From: Penelope pileata
Taxonomy: Eukaryota > Chordata > Aves > Galliformes > Cracidae
NCBI GenBank assembly: GCA_013396635.1
Contig: WBMW01000581.1
Location: forward strand, 124,001 to 188,000
Length of the DNA stretch: 64,000 nucleotides
Direction of reading: 5' to 3'
Shown: in pieces, positions 8,542-22,094 of the stretch
Numbering within the stretch: the stretch's first letter is position 1
How the letters are laid out: each line of letters starts with the position of its first letter
Program-made: the position numbers and the translations under genes
Notes under the pieces: model-generated
Told to the model about the DNA's origin: nothing
What the model saw: the letters and a program-made list of their open reading frames with translations, nothing else
Database searches by the model: none

Positions 8542-11500
8542 TGTGGTTCTGACATTGTTTCTCACACAGGAACTTCTTCCCCTGAACACAGAGCAACTCG
8601 GGTATCAGAGCAATGGTGCTGCCCAAAGCCGCGGTGCCTCTCCAGGGGCAGACTGTGAAAATGCTGCCTCTCAGCATTTTCTTTTCCCAATATTTTCTTT
8701 TTCCAAGTGACTGTGGAAGAAGAGAGAAAAATACCATTTTCATCTGCATTGAAATTCTCTACAGAAGAAAACTGGAATGCTTTCTGACCTGTTGCGGCCC
8801 AGTTCTCTGCCCCATGCAGGCTGGGAGTCACACCTGCTGTGACACAAGCACGGGCGGCAGATCGCCTTCCTCCTCCCACCACCCAGAGATGGCACAACGC
8901 TCGCCGGGGTCTGTCCTCACTCCCTGAGCATCCCAGGGAGCGCTCAGGGTTCGAACAAAAGACCAAGGCCACGAAAAACACAGCCGGTGCGAAATGACTT
9001 CAGTCAGTTCTGTAAATTGCTTCTGTTCCGATGGCCATGAGAAATATCTTTCTTTTTATGTTGGGAAATTATTAACCGAGTTGTGAGTTGCTATGGATGC
9101 AGCATTTGGTTTATTGCAGACTTTGTCTCTCACTGTGCAGGACTTCACTCTCAGCGCTCTCCTGGGCTTATAAATATTGAATAAATTGGCCCATTTTTTC
9201 TCAGAAGTTAGAGGTGAAATTGCTGCTAATTTAGAGGTGTGGGCTCAGGCTTGTTCTATTGCATCACGTTTTTCATAGCATTGATCACCTCTGTTTTGGC
9301 AGCCTCCTGATTCTGCCTGGCAGGACAGGCTTCCGTTCAGGTACAAATGAATCTTCCAAACAGTAAAGAAAAATGAAATACAAAATCTACCTTTCCCTCT
9401 ATAAACCCACACGGGAGGCTGCTTGTCCCTTGGAAGGGTTCTGGCTGGGACTCCATAGCAAGCGCTCTCGTGAGTATGTGGAAAACTGTAGAGAAATTGC
9501 CTCTGCATTGCAGTGAGGTATTTGAAGAAATCAAAGTGATCTGCATATGCCGTGTTGTTTAGCTGCAGTAGTTTTCCAGGCGGCCACAGTGACAGGGGCT
9601 GAGTGGCTGGTGCTGACAGATAAACATTTGAGAATTTCTTGGACTGACTATGGCTGCAATTACTGTAATGAGGCAAAAATTGTCTCTGGACCTCTCAGAA
9701 GTTATTTGCAAAGCAATAGATAGGGATGGGGTCTAAATCTTCAAAGCCAGTTGGCAATATTGCTAAAAAAATTATGGAAATTGCCTTATACTCAGCACTT
9801 CATTCTTCTTCCTGCTCTGAACCATTATCTTTCTTTTCAGAGAAAGGAGCTCTGCAGATGCACAGCCTTTTGTATAAATATTTTTTCTCTGCACTTAGAT
9901 CTTAAGTGTTTCTTCGTGATTAGACCACAAAAAAAAAAAGAGAGAGAGAGAGAGAGGGAGAAACTCTCACCACTTCAGGGACACTCTTGAATTTGAAGCT
10001 GATTTTCCTGGGCTCTGGTAGAAACCACCAGAATTTAATCTTCATATTTATCCACCTGTGCAATTCATGCCACGCAGGGGCAGCTTGGACTGCACTGGAG
10101 TGTGGGGGCTCACCAGAGCAGGACCTGCTTGGTGTGGGGCTCCACAGTGGCAAAGCCTGGGGCAGTTTTCATGCAGGCTTGCTTCTGTGCATTTAGTAAG
10201 ATGTCTTGTGATACTTGCAATGGTAAATACCTCTCATCAGAATTCCTCATTTTCTCAAAAACTTTGAAGCTGTCTGCAGTCGGTGACCCTCATCCTACTC
10301 AAGCGACTTTTGCATGCAAAATGAGATGTCTGAAGTAGAGAACAAGGATAATATAATGACTTGGCCAAAGTTGCTCTCAATAGTGGTATCCATCATTATT
10401 TTTATTTACTCGATGCTGACAGCTTATTTGGCTTATTTTAAACAAGAAAACAGAGGAAAACATGGCATTTCAGTGATCCTCTCTCAGGGCTTGTTATTCT
10501 ACCTGTTACTCTGCAGGGCAGCGTAAGTAACCGGAACATTAGATCCACATTTCCCAGAGAGGATGAAAAGATTCAGTTCATGACCGAGCTGGTCAGGAGA
10601 GGCCTTTTAGTTTAACAGGTTGATTAAACTGTTTCCCCTGCTGCCATTTTACCCTCCCACCCCAGAGGACGCTTGTGTGTTCCAGGGCTCGGCCCCAGTC
10701 TTGGCTGAGGGACAAAGAGATTGGCAGGGATGCAGCAACATCTGGGCTGCTCCTGCATGGCCTGAGAGGACCTCAGGGGTACAGCTCTGGGAAGGACTGA
10801 TGACAGCATTTTTCTCATGATTGCCTGCAAAGGATAATAGTCTGATAACTGCTGTAGGGGTCTGCTGTGTACAGTGCACAAATGTCAATAAGTATCTGTG
10901 CCCTCTCCCATCCTATAAAGAATTGGGATGGGGAATCTGGACTCCCAGGCTTTTGTGATTAAGGTTTTAACCCTTCAGATTCTGCAATCTTTTTTTTCCC
11001 TCAGACTTGACATCCTTGCAAAGATACGTTGTCAACTGGAAACTGGTGATCTGACACAGGGAGAAAGAGATAGAGGGAGCAATGCTCAGCTCTGCTTCTT
11101 ACATCTTATACTGCTCAAGGAAAAACTTCATCTTTGCAAACTGGGAGCTTTTTGTCCTGCTCTGACAGAAGTTTTTCAATAGTTATTGAAAACTGGGGAG
11201 GAAAAGTGAATTCAGGAAGAGTACAGCAACAGCACACAAAGGACATCCTGAGGATTACTGGGCCATACTGGGCTCAAGGCAATTGGAAATACCGTAGGCC
11301 AAGGGCAAACACCACTTGACAAAAAAGGGTGTACGTTTTACTCTAAATAAGATTTCACAAATCCAGGCTTTGAGAAGTGAGAGAGAACTGGGAGAATGAA
11401 TCATCCCAAGCAATTTCAGGGTAGCTTACATAGTCTGACACTTTGTGTCAAGCCACCCAGCTCTCCTATTTTTAGTATAACTAGAGATGAGTCCAGAATG

Positions 11501-12806
11501 TGTGGATTAGAGGTAATGCTTCCCAGCATTTGCAGATCTTCGGATAGAGATTTTTGGCTCATCTGTCAGCAAAGATTAGGTGCATTTGCAGAGTTTGGAA
11601 GCAGAAGTACGTAGGGTTTTGTCCAGGGTTCAGGTTGCATTGTGCTTCAAGGCTTTGGATCAGGACATTTTTGACAAGTCAAAACCATAAGTGTCTGAAC
11701 TGTGAGAACAAAGAATGAAAAGATTTCCACCTGATGATAGGCTTTCTGTTAGTCAGTGAAAGGTACTAATGTGATTGAAGCTATCATAAGAAGTCCTGGG
11801 GTAAAGAAGCTATTAGCAATACGCTGTTGCTCTTATTTCCTAATTAGGCTGTACAGTAGCTGCACTTAGTCACACTGACAGTATAGATGTACAGAAGGAT
11901 TTTCACAACTAATGTTTGTTAAAATGGAATTTAATTTTATTTCTCTAAGGGTTTAGTTGCTCAAACCCTCATCACTTTTTCTTAGGATTACTTGTATTTG
12001 GAGGGAAGTTTCAAATTCCCCACGCAATACTGATTCCTCCATCAGAAGGATCTTGGCTTGCCGTGCATGCCTGATAGCTGTGACTCCTTTCCGTGTGTTA
12101 TGAGTTAAAGATTCTGACCTGTAAAAATGAGATATCTGTATCTGAAGACTGGTTCTGGGAGAAACACATTTTGCTTGCTTTCCCATGAAGGCCGTACATG
12201 TGCTTGTTTTGCTGTGATTTGTTTGGGGCTTTTTATTGCTGGGAGGGCTGCTTTTTGAAGGCATAAAATAAGAGCTGGTGTCCTTGACAGTTTGTGTTAT
12301 CTGAGATTTTGCCTGGGAGCATTTTCTGTTCTGTGTGTCAAGCTGAGGTGGCCCAGCACAAACACCAGCCCCACCATGGTGCTCACGTTTCCCTGCACTT
12401 CCCAAGCAGCCAGGTTTGTGTTAGCTGGGGAAAGCCAGGCTGTTCTTGCAGCTACTACAGGGAATGGTGAGAGGAAAGGGCAGCAGCCGCTTCTGGAGTC
12501 TCTGAACCTGGATGACAGGCTTCACTCCTGTGCTAACCAGAAAAGATGACATTATGGGGTAATATAATCTTGAAGCGTTTTTTGAGAGACCAGTCAAAAA
12601 AGGGAGTATTTCCTCCAAGGCTTTTATTTAGATGATTTTGCAGCCATTCCGAGAAAAAACAAGGCTGCTCTAACCTTGACTTGATTAAATGATTTCACTT
12701 CACTGGAACTATACTCTTAACAAGCACATGTGTCAGAGCTGATCACGTTCATACCCACAAAGTGAAGACGAAGTTCAAATTCACAGAATTTAATGAATTT
12801 CCAGTT
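8542..12806. other. noncoding interval, no gene recognised
   Basis: Besides an A11(GA)n microsatellite near 9.93 kb I see no repeat. Frames of 143 codons (9245-9676, minus) and 150 codons (11953-12405, minus) occur, but they have no recognised domain or supporting splice context. A 70-codon plus frame at 10314-10526 encodes one hydrophobic stretch. Confidence 0.55.
9929..9957. repeat. A11 followed by (GA)n microsatellite
   Basis: A run of 11 A at 9929-9939 continues into about eight GA units up to 9956. It is a simple homopurine microsatellite. Confidence 0.9.
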
Positions 12807-12808
12807 AA

Positions 12809-12840
<32 letters not shown>

Positions 12841-12909
12841 AAAAAATGAGAGAAAAAAAAAGAAGGAGGGGGAAGAAATGAGAGAGAAAACAAAAAGGGG
12901 AAGGAAAAG
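12807..12909. repeat. 103-bp homopurine tract, A26-G8 then mixed A/G
   Basis: A26 at 12807-12832 is followed directly by G8 at 12833-12840, then by A/G blocks to 12909. I count only three pyrimidines in the tract (12847, 12879, 12891). It is a low-complexity tract and the longest purine run in the window. I see no element body attached to the A run. Confidence 0.9.
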
Positions 12910-14303
12910 CCACTTTAAATCCCTGTTTTCGGTTTTGTCTGGAAGTCAGAGCACCTTGTATATCCATGTATCCCATGCATCTACATCAGCAAAGGCTTGG
13001 TTTCCACAGAGCTTTGGCTTTTCTTTATGGCTAATGATGGGGTGAAGGGGTTGATTGATTTTCTTTTGGGAGGGGGGGTGGATTTACTTCTGGCATACTG
13101 TGAAGCATGGGAGACTTAAGTGAGAATTAGCCAATTAAGAACCAGTGGATATGAGAGTGTCTTCAGAGCATGGAGGAAAGGCAGGTGTAAAAACATCTTC
13201 AGTGCACTATTTGCACCCTGTGAGATGGCCAAACTGCCCTCAGAACAGGTGACACTGGATTAACACTGGGTACTGTGCAGCATATAAAACTTCAACAGTT
13301 TTTAAAGGATTTATTTGTTTTAGTAAGCAAGCTACTTCCAGCAGCATCTCCTCGAGGCAGTTCTTCAGGAGGGAAAACTCCAGGAGCTTGCCCGAAGGTC
13401 CCAACAAGAGGCTTAAAGAGTTTCCCCAGATGATTTCTGTGCAGGCAAAGGGATGGAGGGAGGTTCCTCTTGCACCTCACAACATGAAGGGCTCAGGGAA
13501 AACTCAGGAGCAGTATCTCCACATGGCTGTTACCATTTCTCCTCCAGCAGCAAAAGCATGAAGCCCCCAGATGGCATTTGTGGTTCCTGTTACTCCAACA
13601 GATGGTTTCCCCAGGACGTTTCGCTGTGGTTGTGGGGAGGCAGTACAGGTGGCAGGTAGCTTTGCCTTCCCCTGAAGCACACGCCGTGGTGATCTCTGGC
13701 TTATCTCCCAGCACTGCCCAGAAATCTCAGGATTCATGAGCCACAAGCAGATGGACCTGCTGCCTTCTCTGTCCTCAGGCACAGGTCCTCTCTTGCCCTG
13801 GGCTACAGTGTCCAATTACTCCTCCATTCACCTCCAGGCTCTCTCCCCTTGATCTGCCACAATGTGCAACTGCTACTTCCCCTCACTATGCCTTTCTTGA
13901 AGCAAATCCCCATCAAAAACTGAATGTCCTGCACTGAGAATACTTCTCCTTGGGGACAATTCCTATAGTAGCACGGATGAATTTGTGCTAGATTTGACTG
14001 TCTCCACATTATACTCCCCCAAGGCTATCTCAGCAACGTTTTCACAGATAAACAATAGATAACCTGTATTTCATTCTATAAAAAAAATTCCATCTGATGA
14101 GAAACAGCACAGCCCCCATACCCTTATGGACATTTCAGCTGGAAGCAAAGTCTAATCCAAAATAATAACTGTGTCTCAGAGCTGTAGTGATGTCATATGG
14201 GGCCCAGAGGAGCTGCATGTCCAAAAGTTACCCGTGTGGGCAAGGCTGCCTGCTCTGAAGGAGCCATCTGCTCCCCATGGCCTGGAGGCCAGGACCCACT
14301 CAC
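12910..14303. other. noncoding interval, nothing recognised
   Basis: This is unique-looking sequence. The 13.3-13.9 kb part is moderately GC-rich with open frames on both strands, the longest about 100 codons, but it lacks convincing paired splice sites. Confidence 0.55.
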
Positions 14304-14337
14304 TGAAGCAAGTGCACTTAGCAAGCTGTCTGTAACC
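14304..14337 (-). other. candidate short exon (minus strand), weak
   Basis: On the minus strand, GTTGTTTTCCTGCTGTTTAG is a strong acceptor. It precedes 34 nt ending at CTTCA|GTGAGTGG, a good donor apart from A at the last exon base. Two frames are open. There is no homology and no linked exon that I can phase with it. Confidence 0.12.
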
Positions 14338-17300
14338 CTAAACAGCAGGAAAACAACACCATATTTTATTATAGTAACAGTTATTACTGTAATTATTTAA
14401 CTGATTTCTATCCTTCAGCATCTACTATGAGATATTTGGCATAGGTGACAGCAAGGATCTATTCCATTGCTGTATTTTCCAGTCAAAACATATTGAGGAT
14501 GCTGATATTTAAAAACGAGCACGTAAAACTACCATCAGCTGTCTAAATTTAAGTATAGGTGTACTATGTAGTAAATGTTTGCAATCAGTAGAGCTGAATT
14601 CCTGAAACTGAATCTGATGTCTTCTTTTGCGGCCCCACAAGATGACTCTAGCTGGTCAATAAAAGGCAGCAAGACATATTCCTTGTCGCTAAATATAGGA
14701 AAACCCATACACTAGCAATCCAGTGGCTGAGGTTTGGCATGTTGAAGTAAGTCAGGATAATTCAGGGTTATGGTTCCCTCAGCAACAGTATTTCAGTCAC
14801 AGCGCATGTATATAATCAGACATAAAAGTTAGCATCTCATACTGTGATACAAAATGCTACAGATGCCCAAGGGGCATTGAGTTATGATTTTTGCTGGAGT
14901 TAATTTGGTGCTCTTAGTGAAGTGATTCCTTTAAAGATGCAGTCAAGGTAACATTTTACTTTTAATTTCCCCATTGCCATTCTATTCAGCCTTGTCAGCT
15001 GTAAGAAAAAATCAATGGTGCATAAATCTGTGCTCATGTAACTAGGCAGTAACAGCAGAAGATGCACAGTAGGGAGGACAGAGACATGGCTATAACTACT
15101 TAAAACTTGGAACTTGATAATATGCTGCCTTAAGGATCTCTCTTTCCTTTCCAGATGCTTAATCCCAACAAATGGAAAGGTGTGAAAAGAGAATTTTATG
15201 GCTCAAAATAGAGAGAGGCAAGGAAATTATTTGCCAAGTCTAACCATAATTTTTTTCTGTTTCTGTCTGACTGTTTTGTGGGTTCACTTTCAAACAGCCT
15301 TCCTCTGACATTCTTCACTCTCTAGCAAGGTAATGTCCATACTGTAACACAGAAATTCTCTTCAGGTAACACAATTCATGATATGGCTTAACGAAGTGTT
15401 CCATCTAGGGGTTTCTCCTGGAAGAAATACCTAACCATGAAGCCAGGGGGAAGCATTTCTCTAGCACTAACGTAGTCAGCATTACTGCCCCGAGTTCAGG
15501 ATGCTGTAGACTGGTTTCTCACCTAGCGGTAAGCTCTTGATTCTTCTTGATCTCTTTCCTTGCTCTCCTTTCCTCTTGAATATAATGCTGAGAGTAACTG
15601 GAAAATCAAATGTAGTTCATAAGAATGTATGGTAATAATCTGAGAAATCCTATTTAATTTAGTCCTTCTGATTGGTTATACATGACAGATGTACTCGGAG
15701 TAATGACCCAGACATGAGCACATTTCTCAAAAAAGCAACAAGATCCGTGCAGTTTCATTAGTAGGGACAGAACAGATGTGCTGTGAAATTTAGATGTTGA
15801 AAAGCAACTGGGATTTGTTGGTAAAGCTCATGTTTCCAACTGATAGAAGAGGATAGCAAACCTCCTATCACTACTGTACAATCCTTCATCTGTTGCTAAC
15901 CGTAGCGGCTGGTGCTTCACGTATTGCATTTCATCCACAGAGCCAAACAGCAGTGGGTATGAGTTACTCCCAGTAGTCCCGACTCAATACACGCAGTAAC
16001 TGAAAAGCAATGATTCTGTAAAACTAAGGATGGAAGCCTGGCTTAGTGGACTCCACTAGGGACAAAATATCATGCCCTAGTTAAACAGCTGCAGCAACAT
16101 TTTCGCATGTGTATTAAAGAGGCCTGGTTTTTTGTTTCCAAAAAGGAGCAAGTTCACACAGACCTTCTGGGAGCTGCAGGCACTTGATGTCTTTAGAAAG
16201 TAGGTCATTACTATGTTTGTACCTAATTTGAGGTAGCCAAGGCTTAAGCACTGCACTGATTGCCACAGAAAATACTGTGCAGCAGATGAGTGAGAATACA
16301 AGCTGGCGATCCCACTTTCCAGTCCTGGCTGTTGGTCACATCATGTTTTCTGCTGGATAGTGATGAAGAAATCCTCTGAACTGCCCCTGTTTTGTATTTC
16401 TGTGAATCAGTATATATATTCTTCTTAAGAAAGTGCCTAAGTATTACTGCATCCGTATTAAAAGATAATCTTAACTGCGCTTCTGCTCAGGGTGCTATCA
16501 CAACCACAGAAAAAAAAGACACTCTTTTTTGTAATGAGGATTTTATGACTTTTGTCTTCCCTGTGCCTGTCCAAGCAGATCATACCCTTGTTATCTGAGG
16601 TGGTGAGCCTTCAGCTGGTGTAGCAATTGCTCAGTGGGCCCACTCTCACCCCTCCTTCTCAGGAGCATTGTTATTCTGCATCTGCATCCCTCCTCTGTCA
16701 GACTTGGGCAGCTCACAGCTTGGGGGATTCCTGCTCCACAGCAGCCCTGAGGCAGAGATTTATGAGAAACACAGGAAGTCCAAAACCTATGGAGTGGCAC
16801 AGCATGTCTAGAACTGAGTCTCAAAGTGAGAGTTGAGTAACACAGGTTTTTTGTTCAAGGGCAGTTGCTACTGAACAATTATCAACTGTTGGATGTGGAC
16901 ATACCGGGATTATAATCTGTGCAGAGATTCAGACTGCACCTTGACTGAGTGGTCAGCACTTCCGACATAGCATGCCTTGAGATCCAAGTTACATGACCAT
17001 CCAGACTATCATTTTTCTTTTTTTGCACATACTGCAAATCCCCTCCAGGATTCTTCTAGGGAAAAGTGATGATCAGGGAAACACTGGGCCAGAGGCACCA
17101 GTGGGAGTGAAGTGAGAGGAAGGAGAGCTATTGGAAACAGACTTGTACCACATATGAGCTGTGCTGGGACCAAGGCAAGTACTCAAATCTGGGAATTCAG
17201 ACATGCCTCTTCAAAAGGCAAACAGACATCGAAAACCACAGGCTTCATCTCAACAAGGGGGACCACAGTCTGAGTGCTTTCCTGCAAGCAACCTAACTTG

Positions 17301-19710
17301 GTCAACCAGCTGAGGAAGACAAGCTCATTTTACTTCTGTGCTTGGACGAGGGCTTAGGCCAACAGGAGACATTTTACAAGCAGTTCTTCAGCCCTACCAC
17401 AAACCCCTGTTGCCAAAAGAATTTGAAATGAAGGCATAAGTTCTCTAAATCAATTAAGCCAACAAAGCGCTGGTTCAGCTAGAGGCTCTTTTAGCCTCGG
17501 CTAAAGGATACATGAAGGCAGGCGAGATCAAATGAATCACGAAAATATAGAAAGTGGTAAGGAGCACCCAAGAGAAACCAGTGTGTTTGTGAGGCCATTT
17601 TTGTTGAGCCGCAAGCAGGGACCAACACAGGACCAACAGGAGTAGGGTGGGGAAGATTGTATCTACTTAGTCAGGTAGCCATGACTCTGTGTGTGTGATG
17701 AAGAGCTGCTGCACCTTCCTTGCCCCGCTCTGTGTACTGAATGTCTGCACGAGCCTGAGGCAAGACGGGCTCCTTGCAGCTCACGTGGCCCTTCGTCCAT
17801 CTCAGGTCATCAAGAGGGCCTGCAATGTGCCGGCTCAGCTGCTCCGTGCAGCTTGATCCTATTTTACAAAACAAATAGGTTGATCAATATAGCAAAATAA
17901 GAGCTCTTCTCAGGAGAACAGAGTGATGCTCTGTGCCAAAGGGAAAGCATGGTCAGCAACATGAGGAAGCTGCCTCCTGGCCTGCTGCGCTCAGTGGAAG
18001 CCAAGGTGAGGCATTCCATAGTCTTGGGTGCTATGAGTCTGTGAATTATCATCCTCCAGACAGATGAGCGTTGCAAGCCAGCATTGCTAATGTTGCCAAG
18101 AGCAGGTGCATGAACCCAATCAGAGAGCTTGTGCACTTCATTTGCCTCATGAGCAATGATAGCAGAAGGGCCTGGAGCCAGCAGGCCGAAGAGTTCCCAT
18201 TTGCCATTAGCGCCTAATGCTGCACTGTCTGCTCGTGATTGCTTTAACCTCACTCAGTGGTGGTGCTGACCAGTACGACCCTGCATGTTTGGACAGGCTT
18301 AGATTAGGAAATTGTTTAAGAGCAAATAAATCCAGTGCACAGGAGGATCTCATACAGCGTTGTTTTTCATAGTTAATTACATTTTGCTCAGTGAAATTTG
18401 AGCAGAGAAATAAATGCTTAACATCACCTTCACTTATCACTGAATTTACAACCAAAAGCTAAAAGTGGCCAACCAACACAAGTTAAAATATGACATGCAG
18501 AATTTTACCTATCCCATGCAAGTTACATGGCAGTGGTGGGAAATGTTTCTTCTGAGTCCTTGGTGACATGGAAAGCTAGCGGATGGTTGGGAGGCATTGC
18601 CAAAGAAAGCAGGGAGCCCCACTGAGAGACCCGTAGTCAGAGCAAGTGACAATTTACAAGGAGTTTCTCCCAGTAGTCAGAGATCAACAGCAGAAAGGAG
18701 GGTGCTTGTTAGAAAACTCTAGAACAAAGTGAAATGCTCTCCCTCATGTATTATATTGCCAACTTTCCTACTCACCCATCACTCTGTCTCCGGGCTCTTT
18801 CTGTGTACAAAATGATACTTTGCCACTGGTCTACAATTCGGAGCTTCATCCCTCAGTGACTGCCCATCGGTAGTGGTAATGGCCTGAATGCCGACCAGGA
18901 GAGATCAACAGGCATATTGCAGGAGCACCGCCTTTGGAGGAGCAAGAAACAGGTTTTGAGTTCACCTTGGAATACAAAATCATTTTGGAAAGGGATGGGA
19001 CTGGAAATACTGTGGGTGTCTTTGTACTGCAGTCAGACAGTTCTCCAGAGCCTGCTGCAGGCAGACTGTCATCAGTCCTGAGCAAGTTCGGTGAGAGACA
19101 GTTGAATCATCTCTGCTCTGCAGTGTGGTTGATAGAGCTGTGGATATAGACCTTGAAGTCAGAGATGGTTCTGTCAGGCTTTCTATGGCACCTAAGAGAA
19201 AAGGAGTTCAAGGACATAGGGGGCAACAGCACTGAAAGTAACACAACGTTTCTCTTGCTGCAGCTAAGAGAAAGCAGAAGGTTGTTTGCTGTCATTTTTT
19301 GTTAAAATGCAAAATAATGTTTTTGTGCAATCTATAAACATGAATATTTCTTATTTTCTGCCCATGGTCTTTGAATAGATATAAAACCTGAGTACATCAG
19401 TTTCCAGGAGAGATACAGTCTAAAATATTTTTCCAAGAAAAGTCAAGAGTCTTCACTACATGTCCTTCATGATGTATATAAACATACTGGGATGAAAAAA
19501 GGGGATTTTAGCTCAGGCATGTATCCTGCCCATTTTGGAAAATATTGTGGCTTAACAGTTGCCTGAGTACTCTGCAAAAGAGCTCTTACAGTGTTCCACA
19601 TCATATTTATTCACCACCTAAACCACCAACAGCAGAGTCTGCAGTGACTCTTTCTGCTGCTGTTTCTTCTTGCTTCTTGCTCTTCTTCTAAGAAATATTG
19701 CCTTGCTCAC
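14338..19710. other. noncoding interval, AT-rich, nothing recognised
   Basis: The 14.4-16.0 kb part is notably AT-rich and free of long frames. A 30-nt interval at 14918-14947 (plus) has an acceptor (TTGGTGCTCTTAG) and a donor (TCAAG|GTAACA), but it is too short to argue for. No repeat ends that I know are present. Confidence 0.6.
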
Positions 19711-19749
19711 CCATGCCTTCAGTGAGTCTGACCTATAGATTGCAGTGGG
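19711..19749 (-). other. candidate short exon (minus strand), weak
   Basis: The minus-strand acceptor GGTCCCACTTTCACATAG is followed by 39 nt, a multiple of three, and the donor GCATGG|GTGAGC. One frame is open (PTAIYRSDSLKAW); the other two contain stops. No homology is recognised. Confidence 0.12.
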
Positions 19750-22028
19750 CTATGTGAAAGTGGGACCTGCAGCTGGTGCTACTCAGGCATTGCTCTGGAA
19801 CTGGCATCCCTGGGAGACACTTCTGGGTCACCGACCATCTCCTACCTTGGCTGCACTAGAGCATAGACAAGGCCAACATACCTCCTGTTTCCAAGCTTAA
19901 GCTGCATCAAAGTAGAGTCCTTCATGCCACATAACTTACTGTGAAGTCCCCATCATGTGGCTTGGAAATCTAGGCATTGTCTGAAGTACGCCCCTATCAC
20001 CAATGGTGTGGCGCAATGCCCACTTTGTTCTGATGAACTGATAGTGAATCATGCAGGGGCATGAGGGTCTTAATTTCCTTTAGTCCTTCACCTTGCATCA
20101 CCTTCTGCTTTGGATGCTACGCTGGTGTGCTTTGCTCAACTTGACCACATTTCCTCCCAGTTTGTACCAGTTTAGACAAGATCCTCCCCTGTAAACTCTG
20201 AGTGCCACGGACATAGCCATTGATTTTAGCAACACAGCTGAAAGTCTGAGCCCGCTTTTGAAAACGTAGTGTCACCTTCTGCTTTCGGCATCAGTGACAC
20301 CATTCAGGAACAGGGTATGACATATATCCAACCAAGCAGAAGTGGGATAGAGCAAAAATGAGAAATTAATGTAACACATATGGCTTTATTTTCCCTGCAA
20401 ATCATGTTCAATTTAGGCCATAATGATTTATTCTAAAAGTGCATTTAACTCCAATTTGGTTCCATATAACAGAACAGATGGGGGAAATCCACAGAGCTGT
20501 ACTTTTCTGCATAAATAAGAATGATTGCATTCATATACCAATTCTTTCCCCTTTTTCCCTCCCCTGCCCCTCAACTTCAGACATTTGATTTTTGAACATC
20601 ACTTAAAATAAATTGACAAATAATTCATGTCCTGAATTAGTTATGTTATCTGGGGATGGAGCAGAGGGATGAGTTCCCAAATTAGCACGTAGCCATTGTT
20701 GTGCAAAAACAACTTAGTCATTCTTCTCTTCCCCCTCCCTCGTCCTATATTCCCACACAAATAACATTGTTAATATAGGGCCTACATTGTTTTATGTTCT
20801 GCTTGTGAAGAACACACCGACCAGAGGAGAGAGAGGGATTACGTGTATTCCCACAGCTGTGCTGGCACAAATGGAGATGCTGGTGCATCAGCATGGGAGC
20901 TATCAAAACAAAGGCAAACAAGGCTGCATTGTTTCACTTTCATTGAAGAAAATAAGAAAGATGATTTTCTTTTCCACTTTTGAAAAAGAAAAAAGAAGAA
21001 TGAATGGTTTTGTGTTATTTTCAGTTCGAGTAATCAAAATCTTTAGGAATTTCTAGAAAAAGAAAAATATCACCTTGAAAATTTAACATCAACTCAAATA
21101 CCTGAAGCTTCCTATTGCTTTTCTTTCTGTTTGCCAGGGCTTGCTTCCCAGGCCAGCATCTCCCAGCCAAAGCAGGGCTAACAGCAACTGCCTTTGCAGG
21201 TTCCATCAGAGCTGAGTGTAGGTATCCATCCCAGCGTGGGAGCTGCTTGTGCCAGCAGCCTGCTCTGACTCTTTCCAGCAAACAATTTTACTGCCCTGGA
21301 AATGACTCTGGGCTGGCAAATGACATTATTTTTACGGTCCATTGCCTCATTGCAGCACTCTGCTCTATCCACTTTAGCGTAATGTGTCTTTTTATATACT
21401 GTTTTACCACCCTGTTATCTTGGCTCCTTATACAAGCGTCCTTCCACAAGCAGTTTCTTACCATGCTGGCAATATGCCTTAATAGCAGCATCCACTAGCT
21501 TCAGCACCACTCTCCTGGGTTCAGCAGCCCATGGGCCATCTCTGCCATGGGGGACAGATGGGAGGACCATTTACAGCCCTCTGCAAGTGGTTTCCCTCCC
21601 CCATGCACAATTACGCCCCTTCCCAGTCAATATCAGCACTGCACCTTTGGCCAGTGTCCACACTTTCCCTGGCCTTGCACCACCTCTCGTGGTCCCTTCA
21701 TGCTCTCCTCCCACTCAAGGTGAAATGTAGCATTATTTTGGGAGGCTTGGGTTGGACTGGGAATGTGCACAAGAGAAATGTGAGAGTGATAGATAGGTTT
21801 CACAGAGTTCTTCTGTTGTGGTCTAGGATTGAGGGAGCTAAACCTGAGTTTATTCTTGTCTTTTGGAGGAGAAATCTGAAGTCCAAAAGATCCATGGTTA
21901 ATTTGCCTCTTTTGCTTTACAGAGATCACAAGTTCTTAGCCATGCCTCCAGAGCTATGCTGTGCCAAACACTGCTGATAAATGCACAACCATGTCTATTA
22001 ACTCTTCTCAAAAGTCCATGAGCAAATT

Positions 22029-22094
22029 AGGAGTCTAGAAGTCTGCTTTTAGGAGTCCAGAAGTCCTTCTGCAGGAGTCCAGGAGTTCTTTTTT
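22029..22094. repeat. 22-bp unit repeated three times
   Basis: Three contiguous 22-bp units start with AGGAGTC at 22029, 22051 and 22073. Units 1 and 2 share AGGAGTC-AGAAGTC; unit 3 reads AGGAGTCCAGGAGTTC. Each ends in a T-rich or CTTCTGC segment. This is a small minisatellite. Confidence 0.8.

Noticed and set aside
8211..8710. Overlapping frames of 74-113 codons
   Set aside because: Most of their length is antisense CR1 sequence or GC-rich flank.
9245..9676. 143-codon minus frame
   Set aside because: No recognised family and no paired splice sites. Such lengths occur by chance in 64 kb.
11953..12405. 150-codon minus frame with TSLQIQ occurring twice
   Set aside because: The underlying DNA copies are not clearly homologous, no domain is recognisable, and there is no splice or promoter context.
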